DNA from: CAZCAC01 sp964496575
GTDB lineage: Bacteria > Planctomycetota > UBA1135 > GCA-002686595
Direction of reading: 5' to 3'
Assembly: GCA_964496575.1 (NCBI GenBank)
Contig: CAZCAC010000069.1
Coordinates: 1-45,568 of the forward strand
Length of the DNA stretch: 45,568 bases
Shown here: in pieces, positions 1 through 7,706 of the stretch
Position numbering within the stretch: the stretch's first letter is position 1
Layout: every line of letters begins with the position of its first letter
Position numbers and translations under genes: made by a program
Notes under the pieces: generated by a model
What the model saw: only the letters and a program-made list of their open reading frames with translations
What the model was told of the DNA's origin: nothing
Databases searched by the model: none

Positions 1-845
1 TCGTCCGAGTGCGTCGGCACCACCAGCCGCGTCACCTCGATCCACACGCCCTCCTCGCGCATCACCTCGAGCGCGCGCAGCACCGGCTTCAGCTTGCCGC
101 CCACGATCTTCTTGTAGAAGCCATCGTCGAAGCTCTTGAGGTCGACGTTGGCGGCGTCGGTCACGCGGCACAGCTCGCGCAGCGGCTCCTCGCTGATGTA
201 GCCGGCGGTGACCAGTACGTTGCGGATCCCCAGCTCGCGCGCGAGCGCGGCGGTGTCGCGCACGTACTCGTAGAAGATGATCGGCTCGGAGTACGTGTAG
301 GCGATCGAGGGGATGCTCCGCTCGCCGGTGAGGCGTGCCAGCTTCGCCGGCATCAGATCGTGATTGCGCGTCTCCTCGGGTTTCTTCTGCGAGATCTCCC
401 AGTTCTGGCAGTTCAGGCAGCGCAGGTTGCACCCCGCGGTGGCCAGCGAGAGGATCTCCGAGCCGGGCAGGAAGTGGTGCAGCGGCTTCTTCTCGATCGG
501 ATCGACGTGAACGCTGCAGGGATTGCCGTAGGCGACGGAGTGCAGCCGCCCGCCCTTGACCACCCGCGTCCGGCAGAAGCCGCGGTCGTTCTCGCCGAGG
601 ATGCAGTCGTGCGGACAGAGAATGCAGCGGACCAGGCGCCCGGTGGCCTCGTACCAGCTCGCCTCGCACGAGTGTTTCCCCAGTTCCTCGGGGGCGTCGT
701 TGCGGAAGCCGACGCGCAGGCCGCCTCGACCGTCCTCCTCGAGCAGGTCTCGCGCGGTGTACAGACCCAGCGCCAGGCCGCAGCCGCCCATCACGTAGCG
801 CTTCATGAAGCTGCGACGGTCCGGGTTCCTCGGCGTGCCGCTCAT
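1..845 (-). CDS. AmmeMemoRadiSam-type radical SAM protein (C-terminus cut by window edge)
   Basis: I translated this frame by hand; it starts at ATG 845 and runs off the left edge, so about 281 residues are visible. The protein begins with a twin-arginine-like signal (D-R-R-S-F-M-K, residues 9-15) and a short hydrophobic stretch. A four-cysteine cluster follows (C74, C77, C81, C91, form C-x-L-C-P-x-x-C), and then the radical SAM motif C-x3-C-x2-C at C139, C143 and C146. This combination is typical of the PflA-like COG1180 enzymes of the AmmeMemoRadiSam system, whose substrate is not settled. The start overlaps the stop of the upstream membrane-protein gene as ATGA, so the two are probably translationally coupled. 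The MEMO and AMMECR1 partners are not visible and could lie beyond the edge. Family assignment is strong; substrate and cellular location are unknown. Confidence 0.9.
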   Translation of the reverse strand, partial: MSGTPRNPDRRSFMKRYVMGGCGLALGLYTARDLLEEDGRGGLRVGFRNDAPEELGKHSCEASWYEATGRLVRCILCPHDCILGENDRGFCRTRVVKGGRLHSVAYGNPCSVHVDPIEKKPLHHFLPGSEILSLATAGCNLRCLNCQNWEISQKKPEETRNHDLMPAKLARLTGERSIPSIAYTYSEPIIFYEYVRDTAALARELGIRNVLVTAGYISEEPLRELCRVTDAANVDLKSFDDGFYKKIVGGKLKPVLRALEVMREEGVWIEVTRLVVPTHSD

Positions 846-3800
846 GTCTTCGCCACCTCCTCGGCCTCGGGTCTCGTCGCCGGCCTTCGCGGTCTCGAGC
901 GATGGAACAGGAGCTGCTCCGCCTTGCGCAGGAGATCGGAAGTCCGCCCCACCGGACAAAGCACTTCGCAGAAGGGACGCCGCAGCCACACCGTAGCCAG
1001 GACCAGGGCTGCCGCCACCCCGACCACGATCCAGCTGGTCACGAAGAGGTTCTCGTAGAAGAATGTGTACCAGTCACCGAACGTCCCCGCCCCGATCTCG
1101 TAGTCAGCCTCGATCTTGAAGTAGGAGACGGCGGTGAAGACGAGCACCAGCCAGGAGATCACGCGCAGGAACCGGGGCGGCCGGCGCGAGCCGGGGCAGA
1201 CGCGACCTTGCGCGGTGCCGAGGCTCCCGACCGGGCAAGCGCGCGTACACCAGAAGCGCTTCTCCAGGTTCATGATCAGGACCGCCGGGATCAGGTACGG
1301 CCGCACGTAGCCGAAGACGCACTTGCGCGGGCAGACGTGGCAGAAGAGCCACGGCACCTTGAAGTAGCAGCGGAAGATCGGATAGAAGGCGACGAGGGCG
1401 AGGCCGAGGAAGCTCGCCCAGTGGAAGAGGCGCAGCCGGGTGAGCTCGTAGACGGCGTCCGAGATTCTCCGCCAGCCGCTCACCAGCAGCCCGCCGCCGC
1501 TCGCGGGGAGGCGCAGGCCGATCGCCAGGGCGATCCCCAGGGCGAGCAGACCCAGCACCGCGTAGTTGAAGGCGGGGGCGAAGGAGAAGTCATAGACGGC
1601 CGTGCTGGTGTCCTCGGCGACGATCGCCACGCCGAGGCCGACGAGGACCAGGAACATGATCCCGAAGGCGAGCACCGGTCGCTGAACTCGCTCGGGTGCG
1701 GCGACGGGCACGTCCAGCGGCTCGAGCAGGAGACCGAGGGAGCTGACGAGCTTGATCCCGCCGAGCACCAGGCAGGTCGTCACCAGCCCCAGGAGCGGGA
1801 TCGCCAGCGCGCCGACGAGCAGCGCGCCGAGGCAGGCGCCGAAGAGATCGAAGGCGAAGACCTCGCCCGCGGTCCGCTCGACGTCGCGGAAGGAGAGCCT
1901 CGCCGCCGGGGGGAACTGCGCGCCGACGATCAATCCGACGAGGCCGTTGGCGACGACGAAGAGCGTCGGGCCGTCGAGGGTCAGCGCCCCCGATTCGAGG
2001 GCGACGATTCCACCGGCGATGGCGAAGGCGACGACGGCCAGCGCGACGTCGAGGCCGCGGAGGAGGAGCTTCGGTCGCGTCGAGCGCCCCGCCCCGACGG
2101 CGCCGATCGCGGCGCCGCAGAGGAAGCTGGTGATCACCCAGCCGAGCTCGCGGTAGACCGAGCCGAAGCTGACCTGGAAGGCGATCAGGACCACCACCTC
2201 CAGCCCCAGGCCGGCGAAGCCGCTGGTGAAGAGCGCGGCCGGCACGCTGCGCCGCGGCGCTCGCGCGGCCATGGTGATCGATCCGATGAGCACGCCGAGC
2301 ACCAGCAGCGCCGGCAGGAGGAGGCTGCTGCCGAAGCGGGAGAGCCACCAGGCGAGATGCGCGTAGTAGCTGCCGGGGCGGAAGTCGCGGTTGGGTGCTG
2401 TCGTCGTCGAGACGAGCGTCTCCACGTCCGCGAGTCGATCCTCGGTGAGCCGCGCGGCCAGGAACTCGGGCCGGACCCAGAGCGTCTCGATGCCGCGCTC
2501 GGAGAGATCCGCGAAGGCTTCGAAGGAGAGCGGTCGGTCGGAGGCGACCAGACCCAGCCGCGACCCGGGGACGATCAGCCGGTGGGGGAAGACGGTGTCG
2601 AGCGCCGCCACCACCGACGAGGCGAGCCGTCGCAGCTCGGGCCCGGCGTAGTTCTCCGCGCCGGAGAGCTGGAAGCCGAAGACGCCGCCGGGGCGCAGCG
2701 CGTGCCGCACCTCGGCGAAGAACTCCTCGGAGTAGTAGCGACTCAGCTGCGCGGTCGAGGGATCGGGCAGCGCCATCAGGATCGCGTCGTAGCTCTCGTG
2801 CGCTTCTCGAACCACCCGGCGGGCGTCGCCTGTGATCCAGCGGACTCGCTCGTCGATCTCGGATTGCAGCTCGCGCACCAGCTCGAGGATCGCCGGGTCG
2901 AGCTCGACGTAGTCGATCACCTCGACGGGGTACCTGGTCGTCTCGCCGAGTGCGCCGCCGAGGCCGCCCGAGAGCAGCAGCACGTCTCGCGGCGCGGGGT
3001 GCTGGGAGAGCGCGTAGTGCACGCTCTCCTCCGCGCCGATCGAGTCGTTCGTCGATCCGATCGGCACGCCGCTGGCGAAGACGGTGGTCTCGCCGCCGCT
3101 GCGGGTCATCACCAGGTCGCCGTAGGGCGTGGTGACGCGCTGCTCGACGTCGAGACCGGCGAAGCGTGCCCGCACGGTGCTCCGCTCGAGATCGGTGACC
3201 GCCAGCAGGGCGACCGCCGCGGCCAGCGCCACGACCATCCCGGCCCTCGACCGAGGTCGTGCGGCGACGTGTGCGAGGTACAGGGCGGCGAGCAGGTTGG
3301 CGAAGAGCAGCCCGCTGGCGATCTGCAGCGGCTCGAGGAAGTGGACCAGGACGAGACTGAAGAGCACACCACCGAGGATTCCCCCGGCGCTGTCGAGGGC
3401 GTACACCTGTCCAATCGGCTTCGCGTCGCGCCGGAGCGAGACCGCGCCGGCGAAGCGCGTCAGCAGGAATCCCGACAGGAGGCAGAAGGGCGCGAGCAGC
3501 CCGAGCGTCGCCCAGAAGACACCGCCGAGACCGACCATCATCCCGGTGGGGAAGAGCCGTGCCGAGAGAGCGATGCACGCGAGCGAGGCGAAGGGCAGGA
3601 CGCCGACCAGGACCTGTGCGACGACGAGTCGGCCGATCGACACCTCGCGAAGGCCCGATCGTCGGGCGAGCGCGCAGCCGATCCCGGTCAGGAGCAGCCA
3701 GTTGGCGAGGATCACGCCGAGGGTCAGCTCGCACCCCCCGAAGAGGTCGAGGAACGCGCGCAGTGCCAGCAGCTGGGTGACGACGGCGGTCAGCCCCAGA

Positions 3801-3868
3801 AACACGACACACAGCGCGATCGCCTCGCGCGAGCGGGAGGCGCCGAACGACGAGGGTGGATGCTTCAT
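842..3868 (-). CDS. Membrane protein: spermidine-synthase-like domain fused to NapH-like 4Fe-4S domain
   Basis: 1008 residues from ATG 3868 (M-K-H-P-P-S); the frame stays open upstream, but that extension is Arg/Gly-rich and unlike a coding start. Order: an N-terminal block of hydrophobic helices (about 15-220); a spermidine/spermine-synthase-like Rossmann domain (about 235-490) with the S-G-G-L-G-G-A-L-G loop, V-E-L-D-P, G-D-A-R-R and D-P-S-T-x-Q-L-x-R-Y-Y-S-x-E-F-F; a second helix block (about 510-760); and a C-terminal polyferredoxin-like membrane part with three Cys clusters (C-H-V-C-P-R-K-C, C-T-R-A-C-P-V-G, C-E-V-L-C-P-V-G) as in NapH/Fer4_5 proteins. Membrane-fused aminopropyltransferase homologues are known, but the ferredoxin fusion suggests electron transfer across the membrane. 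The downstream radical SAM gene overlaps by ATGA, so the iron-sulfur half may feed electrons to it (inference). Polyamine synthesis should not be assumed. Confidence 0.85.
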   Translation of the reverse strand: MKHPPSSFGASRSREAIALCVVFLGLTAVVTQLLALRAFLDLFGGCELTLGVILANWLLLTGIGCALARRSGLREVSIGRLVVAQVLVGVLPFASLACIALSARLFPTGMMVGLGGVFWATLGLLAPFCLLSGFLLTRFAGAVSLRRDAKPIGQVYALDSAGGILGGVLFSLVLVHFLEPLQIASGLLFANLLAALYLAHVAARPRSRAGMVVALAAAVALLAVTDLERSTVRARFAGLDVEQRVTTPYGDLVMTRSGGETTVFASGVPIGSTNDSIGAEESVHYALSQHPAPRDVLLLSGGLGGALGETTRYPVEVIDYVELDPAILELVRELQSEIDERVRWITGDARRVVREAHESYDAILMALPDPSTAQLSRYYSEEFFAEVRHALRPGGVFGFQLSGAENYAGPELRRLASSVVAALDTVFPHRLIVPGSRLGLVASDRPLSFEAFADLSERGIETLWVRPEFLAARLTEDRLADVETLVSTTTAPNRDFRPGSYYAHLAWWLSRFGSSLLLPALLVLGVLIGSITMAARAPRRSVPAALFTSGFAGLGLEVVVLIAFQVSFGSVYRELGWVITSFLCGAAIGAVGAGRSTRPKLLLRGLDVALAVVAFAIAGGIVALESGALTLDGPTLFVVANGLVGLIVGAQFPPAARLSFRDVERTAGEVFAFDLFGACLGALLVGALAIPLLGLVTTCLVLGGIKLVSSLGLLLEPLDVPVAAPERVQRPVLAFGIMFLVLVGLGVAIVAEDTSTAVYDFSFAPAFNYAVLGLLALGIALAIGLRLPASGGGLLVSGWRRISDAVYELTRLRLFHWASFLGLALVAFYPIFRCYFKVPWLFCHVCPRKCVFGYVRPYLIPAVLIMNLEKRFWCTRACPVGSLGTAQGRVCPGSRRPPRFLRVISWLVLVFTAVSYFKIEADYEIGAGTFGDWYTFFYENLFVTSWIVVGVAAALVLATVWLRRPFCEVLCPVGRTSDLLRKAEQLLFHRSRPRRPATRPEAEEVAKT

Positions 3869-3990
3869 TGGCCCGGCCCGAGTATAGCCGCGGAAAGAGT
3901 TCCGAGCGCGGCGAGCCGCCGCCTTGCGGCCTCCTCTCCCCCCGGGCATCATCGCTCGAGTCGGAGACGGGACACGAGACGAACGAGTCG

Positions 3991-3995
3991 GGAGG
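3991..3995 (+). promoter_or_regulatory. Shine-Dalgarno GGAGG fixing a TTG start
   Basis: GGAGG lies 7 nt before TTG 4003. It is the only good ribosome binding site near the conserved start of the Eis-like gene, and no ATG or GTG in frame is better placed. Confidence 0.7.
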
Positions 3996-4002
3996 AAGAC
4001 TC

Positions 4003-5187
4003 TTGAAGGAAGGCTGGAGCTACGGCGGTGTCGAGAGCGATCAATGCGTCGAGGATTTCATCCAGATCCTGGACGAGTGCTTCGCGATCAAGGAGGAGCT
4101 GGGCCGCAAGGTCGTCGATATCGCGGGGCCGGACGTCCTGCGCTTCGTGCGCGGGAAACGGGGCACCAAGGCAGCGCTGCTCTTTTCCCCGATGGGGCAG
4201 TATTTTGGCGGCCGGCGCGTGGCGATGTCCGGCATCGGCGGGGTGGGGACACTGCCCACCGAACGCGGCGACGGCGTCGCGACGGTGCTGATGAACGAGT
4301 GCGTGCGCGAGCTCCGGACGGCGGGTGTGCCGCTTTCGGTGCTCTATCCGGCGACGCTGCCGCTGTACCGCCGCGCCGGCTACGAGCACGCCGGCAGCCG
4401 TATGAAGATCACCGTGCCGATCGCGAAGATCGGCATTCGGGAGCGTGATACCGGTCTCGAGCTGCGCGAGGCGACCGAGGAGGATCGGCCGGCGCTGCGC
4501 GAGCTCTACGAGTCGACCGCGTGTCACCGCAACGGCTTCCTCTCGCGCAACGAGTACATCTGGACCCGGGTCTGGTCGCCGATTCGCGCACCCTCGAAGG
4601 GATTCGTGGTCGAGGATGGCGGCGCGATCGAAGGCTACCTCTACCTCACGCGCACCGCGAGCGACGACCTGTTCCAGACCCTCACCCTGACCGACTTCGT
4701 CACCACGACTCCACGCGCGGCCCGGCGGCTCTTCTCCTTCCTCGGTGACTACTCGTCCCTCGGCAATGAAGTGACCTGGTTCGACGGCCCGGGAGGATCC
4801 CTCCTGCAGCTCCTGCCGCGGATCAGCTTCGAGGTGTCGGTGCACATGCACTGGATGCTGCGCATCGTCGACGTCCCGGCAGCGCTGGAGGCGCGCGGCT
4901 ACCCGCTGGAGCTGGAGGGCGAGCTGCACTTCGCGGTCGAGGATCCGGTGATCGAGGAGAACTCCGGCAACTGGCTGCTGCGCGTCACCGGCGGCCGCTG
5001 CTCGGTCGAGCGCGGCGGCCGGGGGGACCTCGCGCTCAGCGAGCGCGGCCTCGCCTCACTCTACTCCGGCTTCATGAGCGCGGAGTCGATCGCCCTGTGT
5101 GAAATGGCCCGCGGCGAGGAACGAGCCCTCGCCACGGCCACCGCGCTCTTCGCCGGCCCGGCGCCGGGAATGGGTGATATGTTCTGA
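4003..5187 (+). CDS. Eis-like GNAT N-acetyltransferase
   Basis: 394 residues from TTG 4003, chosen because GGAGG (3991-3995) sits 7 nt upstream; the frame is open further upstream but lacks family sequence. The N-terminal GNAT fold carries an acetyl-CoA loop of the form V-G-T-L-P-x-E-R-G-x-G-V-A, followed by L-Y-R-R-A-G-Y. A second GNAT-like region (about 145-270) and a sterol-carrier-like C-terminal part (about 285-394) give the three-part layout and the roughly 400-residue length of the Eis family. The chain ends in ...G-D-M-F; mycobacterial Eis also ends in Phe, whose carboxylate takes part in catalysis (family knowledge). Known members acetylate aminoglycosides or lysines, but most environmental homologues have no known substrate. 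It is divergent from the membrane-protein gene on the minus strand and 43 nt upstream of the PhoD-like gene. Confidence 0.88.
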   Translation: MKEGWSYGGVESDQCVEDFIQILDECFAIKEELGRKVVDIAGPDVLRFVRGKRGTKAALLFSPMGQYFGGRRVAMSGIGGVGTLPTERGDGVATVLMNECVRELRTAGVPLSVLYPATLPLYRRAGYEHAGSRMKITVPIAKIGIRERDTGLELREATEEDRPALRELYESTACHRNGFLSRNEYIWTRVWSPIRAPSKGFVVEDGGAIEGYLYLTRTASDDLFQTLTLTDFVTTTPRAARRLFSFLGDYSSLGNEVTWFDGPGGSLLQLLPRISFEVSVHMHWMLRIVDVPAALEARGYPLELEGELHFAVEDPVIEENSGNWLLRVTGGRCSVERGGRGDLALSERGLASLYSGFMSAESIALCEMARGEERALATATALFAGPAPGMGDMF

Positions 5188-5230
5188 GCTGTCCTCACCG
5201 CCCGTCTTCGACAACTCCATCGAAACCGCC

Positions 5231-6598
5231 ATGAGAATCCACTCGGTTGCCATTCTCCTCGCCACCCTCACGATCGGCTGGCCGGGGGCACGTGAAGCGG
5301 ACGCCTCGACGCAGGGCGGCCCTCATCAGGCCACCGGCATCCGCATCGGCGAGGTCACCGCGACCTCGGCGATCGTCTGGACGCGGCTCACCGCCAGACC
5401 GAAGCGTGAGGAGTCCAGCTGGGAAGTCCCTGGTGCGACGGGGACGGTGAAGGTCGTCTGGTGGCCGCGCGCGGACCCCATCGAGAGACGGGAGACGAAG
5501 TGGCGAGCGGCCGATCCGGAGGCCGACTACACCTGCCAGGTCGAGCTCGAGGGGCTATCACCCCGCACCGATTACGGGCTCGAGGTCCTGACCCGCGCTC
5601 CGGGTAGTGGCGAGGCCACCTCGCGGCTCGAAGGCGGCTTTCGCACTGCACCGGCCGCCGACCGGCCCGCGCCGGTGCGTTTCACCGTGGTCACCGGACA
5701 GGGCTATCACCGCCGTGACGCCGAGGACCGGGGGCACGCGATCTATCCGCTGATGCTCGCCCTCGATCCCGACTTCTTCGTGCACACCGGCGACATCGTC
5801 TATTACGACAAGAAGGATCCCGTGGCCAGGGACGTCGCCACCGCGCGCGCACACTGGCACCGGATGTACGCGCTGCCCTACCAGCAGGAGTTCCACGCCC
5901 GCGTGGCGAGCTACTTCATCAAGGATGACCACGACACGCTCAAAGACGATTGCTGGCCGGGGCAGAAGAACGGCGAGCTGACCTTCGAGGACGGGCTCAG
6001 GATCTTCCGCGAGCAGGTGCCGATGGGGGAGTGCACCTACCGTACCGTGCGCCATGGCCGGGACCTGCAGGTCTGGCTGATCGAGGGGCGCGACTTTCGC
6101 AGCTCGAACAGGGACGAGGACGGTCCCGAGAAGACGATTCTCGGCGCCGAGCAGCTCGGCTGGCTCCAGCGCACCATGCGCGAGTCCGACGCGACCTTCC
6201 GCGTTCTGATCAGTGCCACGCCGATCGTCGGGCCCGACCGCAAGAGCAAGGCCGACAACCACGCCAACGCCGCCTTCGCCCACGAGGGCCAGCGGCTGCG
6301 AGCCTTCCTCGCCGGGCTCGGCAACGCGGTCGTCGTCTGCGGCGACCGGCACTGGCAGTACGTCACTCAGGATCCCGAGACCGGGCTGATGGAGCTCAGC
6401 TGTGGGCCCACCAGCGATCGCCACGCGGGTGGGTTCAAGGAGTCGAACAGGAGCGACATGCACCGCTACCTGAACGTGGCGGGGGGATTCCTCGAGGTCG
6501 TCGTCGAGCGCGAGGAGGGCGAGCCACGCCTGGTCTCGCGGCATCACGATGTCGCCGGTGAGGTTCGCCACGAGGAGATCGTGCGGCTCCCCAGGTGA
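5231..6598 (+). CDS. PhoD-like secreted metallophosphatase
   Basis: 455 residues from ATG 5231 (M-R-I-H-S-V). This start is chosen because it opens a Sec signal peptide (hydrophobic A-I-L-L-A-T-L-T-I-G) ending near A-D-A-S; the longer upstream frame overlaps the previous gene and lacks a signal. A fibronectin-III/PhoD-N-like beta domain (about 30-140) with the R-I-G-E-V-T-x-T-S-A-I-V-W-T-R opening precedes a calcineurin-type catalytic domain. That domain shows H-T-G-D-I-V-Y-Y-D, K-D-D-H-D and G-D-R-H-W, which match metal-binding positions of PhoD phosphatases/phosphodiesterases. It probably releases phosphate from organic esters outside the cytoplasm. It follows the Eis-like gene by 43 nt, so co-transcription is possible, although no functional link is evident. 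Confidence 0.88.
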   Translation: MRIHSVAILLATLTIGWPGAREADASTQGGPHQATGIRIGEVTATSAIVWTRLTARPKREESSWEVPGATGTVKVVWWPRADPIERRETKWRAADPEADYTCQVELEGLSPRTDYGLEVLTRAPGSGEATSRLEGGFRTAPAADRPAPVRFTVVTGQGYHRRDAEDRGHAIYPLMLALDPDFFVHTGDIVYYDKKDPVARDVATARAHWHRMYALPYQQEFHARVASYFIKDDHDTLKDDCWPGQKNGELTFEDGLRIFREQVPMGECTYRTVRHGRDLQVWLIEGRDFRSSNRDEDGPEKTILGAEQLGWLQRTMRESDATFRVLISATPIVGPDRKSKADNHANAAFAHEGQRLRAFLAGLGNAVVVCGDRHWQYVTQDPETGLMELSCGPTSDRHAGGFKESNRSDMHRYLNVAGGFLEVVVEREEGEPRLVSRHHDVAGEVRHEEIVRLPR

Positions 6599-6637
6599 CG
6601 AGCGGAATCCCCCCCTCCCCCCACCCCACCCCGCCCC

Positions 6638-6651
6638 GCCGTGGCCACGGC
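6638..6651. repeat. 14-bp perfect palindrome between convergent genes
   Basis: GCCGTGGCCACGGC is a perfect palindrome just after a C-rich run, 40 nt downstream of the PhoD-like stop codon. It may be part of a bidirectional terminator or a protein site; there is no T-tract. Confidence 0.4.
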
Positions 6652-6689
6652 ATCTCTCCGGCGCCCGTCCCTCGCCGGCCGCTGGCAAT

Positions 6690-6727
6690 GCCCGTCCGGC
6701 CGACGATCGCTCGCCTTCCGGACGGGC
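6690..6727. terminator. Candidate hairpin between convergent genes
   Basis: GCCCGTCCGG (6690-6699) and CCGGACGGGC (6718-6727) are perfect 10-bp inverted arms around an 18-nt loop. They lie in the 264-bp gap between the converging PhoD-like and lipoprotein genes, where a bidirectional terminator is expected. There is no T-run, so an intrinsic terminator is not proven. Confidence 0.4.
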
Positions 6728-6862
6728 TCCCCGACCGACTGCCATCCCGACTATCGCGGCGGGGACTCACCTCGCCGCGCCAGGGAGATGGACGTTCGCC
6801 GGGGGTGCAGGTAACGGCGCGAGCTCTGTTCTTCGTCGGGCTTCGGGAGCGCCCGCGCGCCG

Positions 6863-7564
6863 CTACATCCCACTCCCGATCACGCCACCTCGCCTCGACG
6901 GGATCACGGGCAGCTCCTCGACCGCGATCTCGCCGAGGTCGAACTCGGCCGCCTCGCGCGAGAACTCCATCGGCTCGGAGGATCCTCTCGCCCAGACGTT
7001 CGGCCGCTCGCCCGCCGAGGCGCGGAGCTCGATCGGCTGCGCATCGCTCGGCCACCGCTCGACGCGAAAGAAGCCCTGGTGATCGGTGGTGAACTTCGCC
7101 GTCGTCCCACCACCCTCGATCTCGCACCACGGCGGATCGAGGATCCAGTCGGGGCGTATCACCCGTCCGGTGAGCGTCGTGGTGTGCTGCAGCTCTCCCT
7201 TGCCCACGAAAGCGGAGCCGTCTCCATCGCCGAGTGAGCCGAACTCCATCGAGCCGAACCAGAGGTGGCCACTCTCGTCGGTGACCTCCGCCTCCACCGA
7301 TCCGGGGTGCGCGAGGATGTTCCAGCGGGGAAATGAGAAGTGGCCCCGATGATTGGCCTCGGTGGTGAGGAACTGCTCGCCGTAGCGCGCCGTCACCAGC
7401 GCCCCGGCGGCGGGGGAGCCGTCGGGCAGGTGGAACGAACCGCGTAGCGAGGTGACGATGGTGCTCTGTTCCTCGCCGGTCAGGTCGATCCTGGCCGTTC
7501 CCACGCAGCCCGCCACGACGAGGAGCGGGAGGAACAGGGTCAGGTGGAAGAAGGACCGTTTCAT
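6863..7564 (-). CDS. Lipoprotein with carboxypeptidase-regulatory-like domain
   Basis: 233 residues from ATG 7564 (M-K-R-S-F-F); an ATG three codons earlier is equally possible. A lipoprotein signal peptide ends in the lipobox L-V-V-A-G-C, so the mature protein should be membrane-tethered. The rest is beta-rich and looks like two carboxypeptidase-regulatory-like (transthyretin-type) units: G-S-F-H-L-P-D-G-S-P-A-A-G-A-L-V-T-A-R-Y near the N-terminus, and T-G-R-V-I-R-P-D-W ... F-F-R-V-E-R-W later. No catalytic residues are apparent. It faces the serine-hydrolase gene across a 142-bp divergent gap that holds a long inverted repeat. Function unknown. Confidence 0.75.
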   Translation of the reverse strand: MKRSFFHLTLFLPLLVVAGCVGTARIDLTGEEQSTIVTSLRGSFHLPDGSPAAGALVTARYGEQFLTTEANHRGHFSFPRWNILAHPGSVEAEVTDESGHLWFGSMEFGSLGDGDGSAFVGKGELQHTTTLTGRVIRPDWILDPPWCEIEGGGTTAKFTTDHQGFFRVERWPSDAQPIELRASAGERPNVWARGSSEPMEFSREAAEFDLGEIAVEELPVIPSRRGGVIGSGM

Positions 7565-7603
7565 GGCGGACATGATAGCGAGTCGAGGCCGGCACGTAAG
7601 GGA

Positions 7604-7665
7604 TCAGTACGGTGCTCGACACCCGGTTGCCGGGAACTGACAACCGAGAGTCGGCACCGTACTGA
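7604..7665. repeat. Nested inverted repeat in a divergent intergenic region
   Basis: TCAGTACGGTGC (7604-7615) and GCACCGTACTGA (7654-7665) are perfect 12-bp inverted arms. Between them, CGGTTG (7624-7629) pairs with CAACCG (7641-7646), and CCCGG-TTG-CCGGG (7622-7634) can form its own hairpin. The whole lies between the divergent lipoprotein and serine-hydrolase genes. It could be an operator, a structured leader, a REP-like or small palindromic element, or a relic of transposition. I saw no second copy in the window. Confidence 0.6.
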
Positions 7666-7696
7666 CAGTAGACTGTGCAGCCCCGTTCCTTCACCC

Positions 7697-7702
7697 GAGG
7701 AG
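7697..7702 (+). promoter_or_regulatory. Ribosome binding site of the serine-hydrolase fusion gene
   Basis: GAGGAG lies 4 nt before ATG 7707. It supports this start rather than any internal one. Confidence 0.6.
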
Positions 7703-7706
7703 TGCC

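Noticed and set aside
3881..3886. TATACT as a -10 box for the membrane-protein gene
   Set aside because: The hexamer is good, but no -35-like sequence lies at the right distance and the leader would be only a few bases; too weak to list.
902..4006. A 1034-codon open frame on the plus strand
   Set aside because: It mirrors the real minus-strand membrane protein; its product is rich in Glu/Gly/Arg/His with no fold or motif, a typical shadow in GC-rich DNA.
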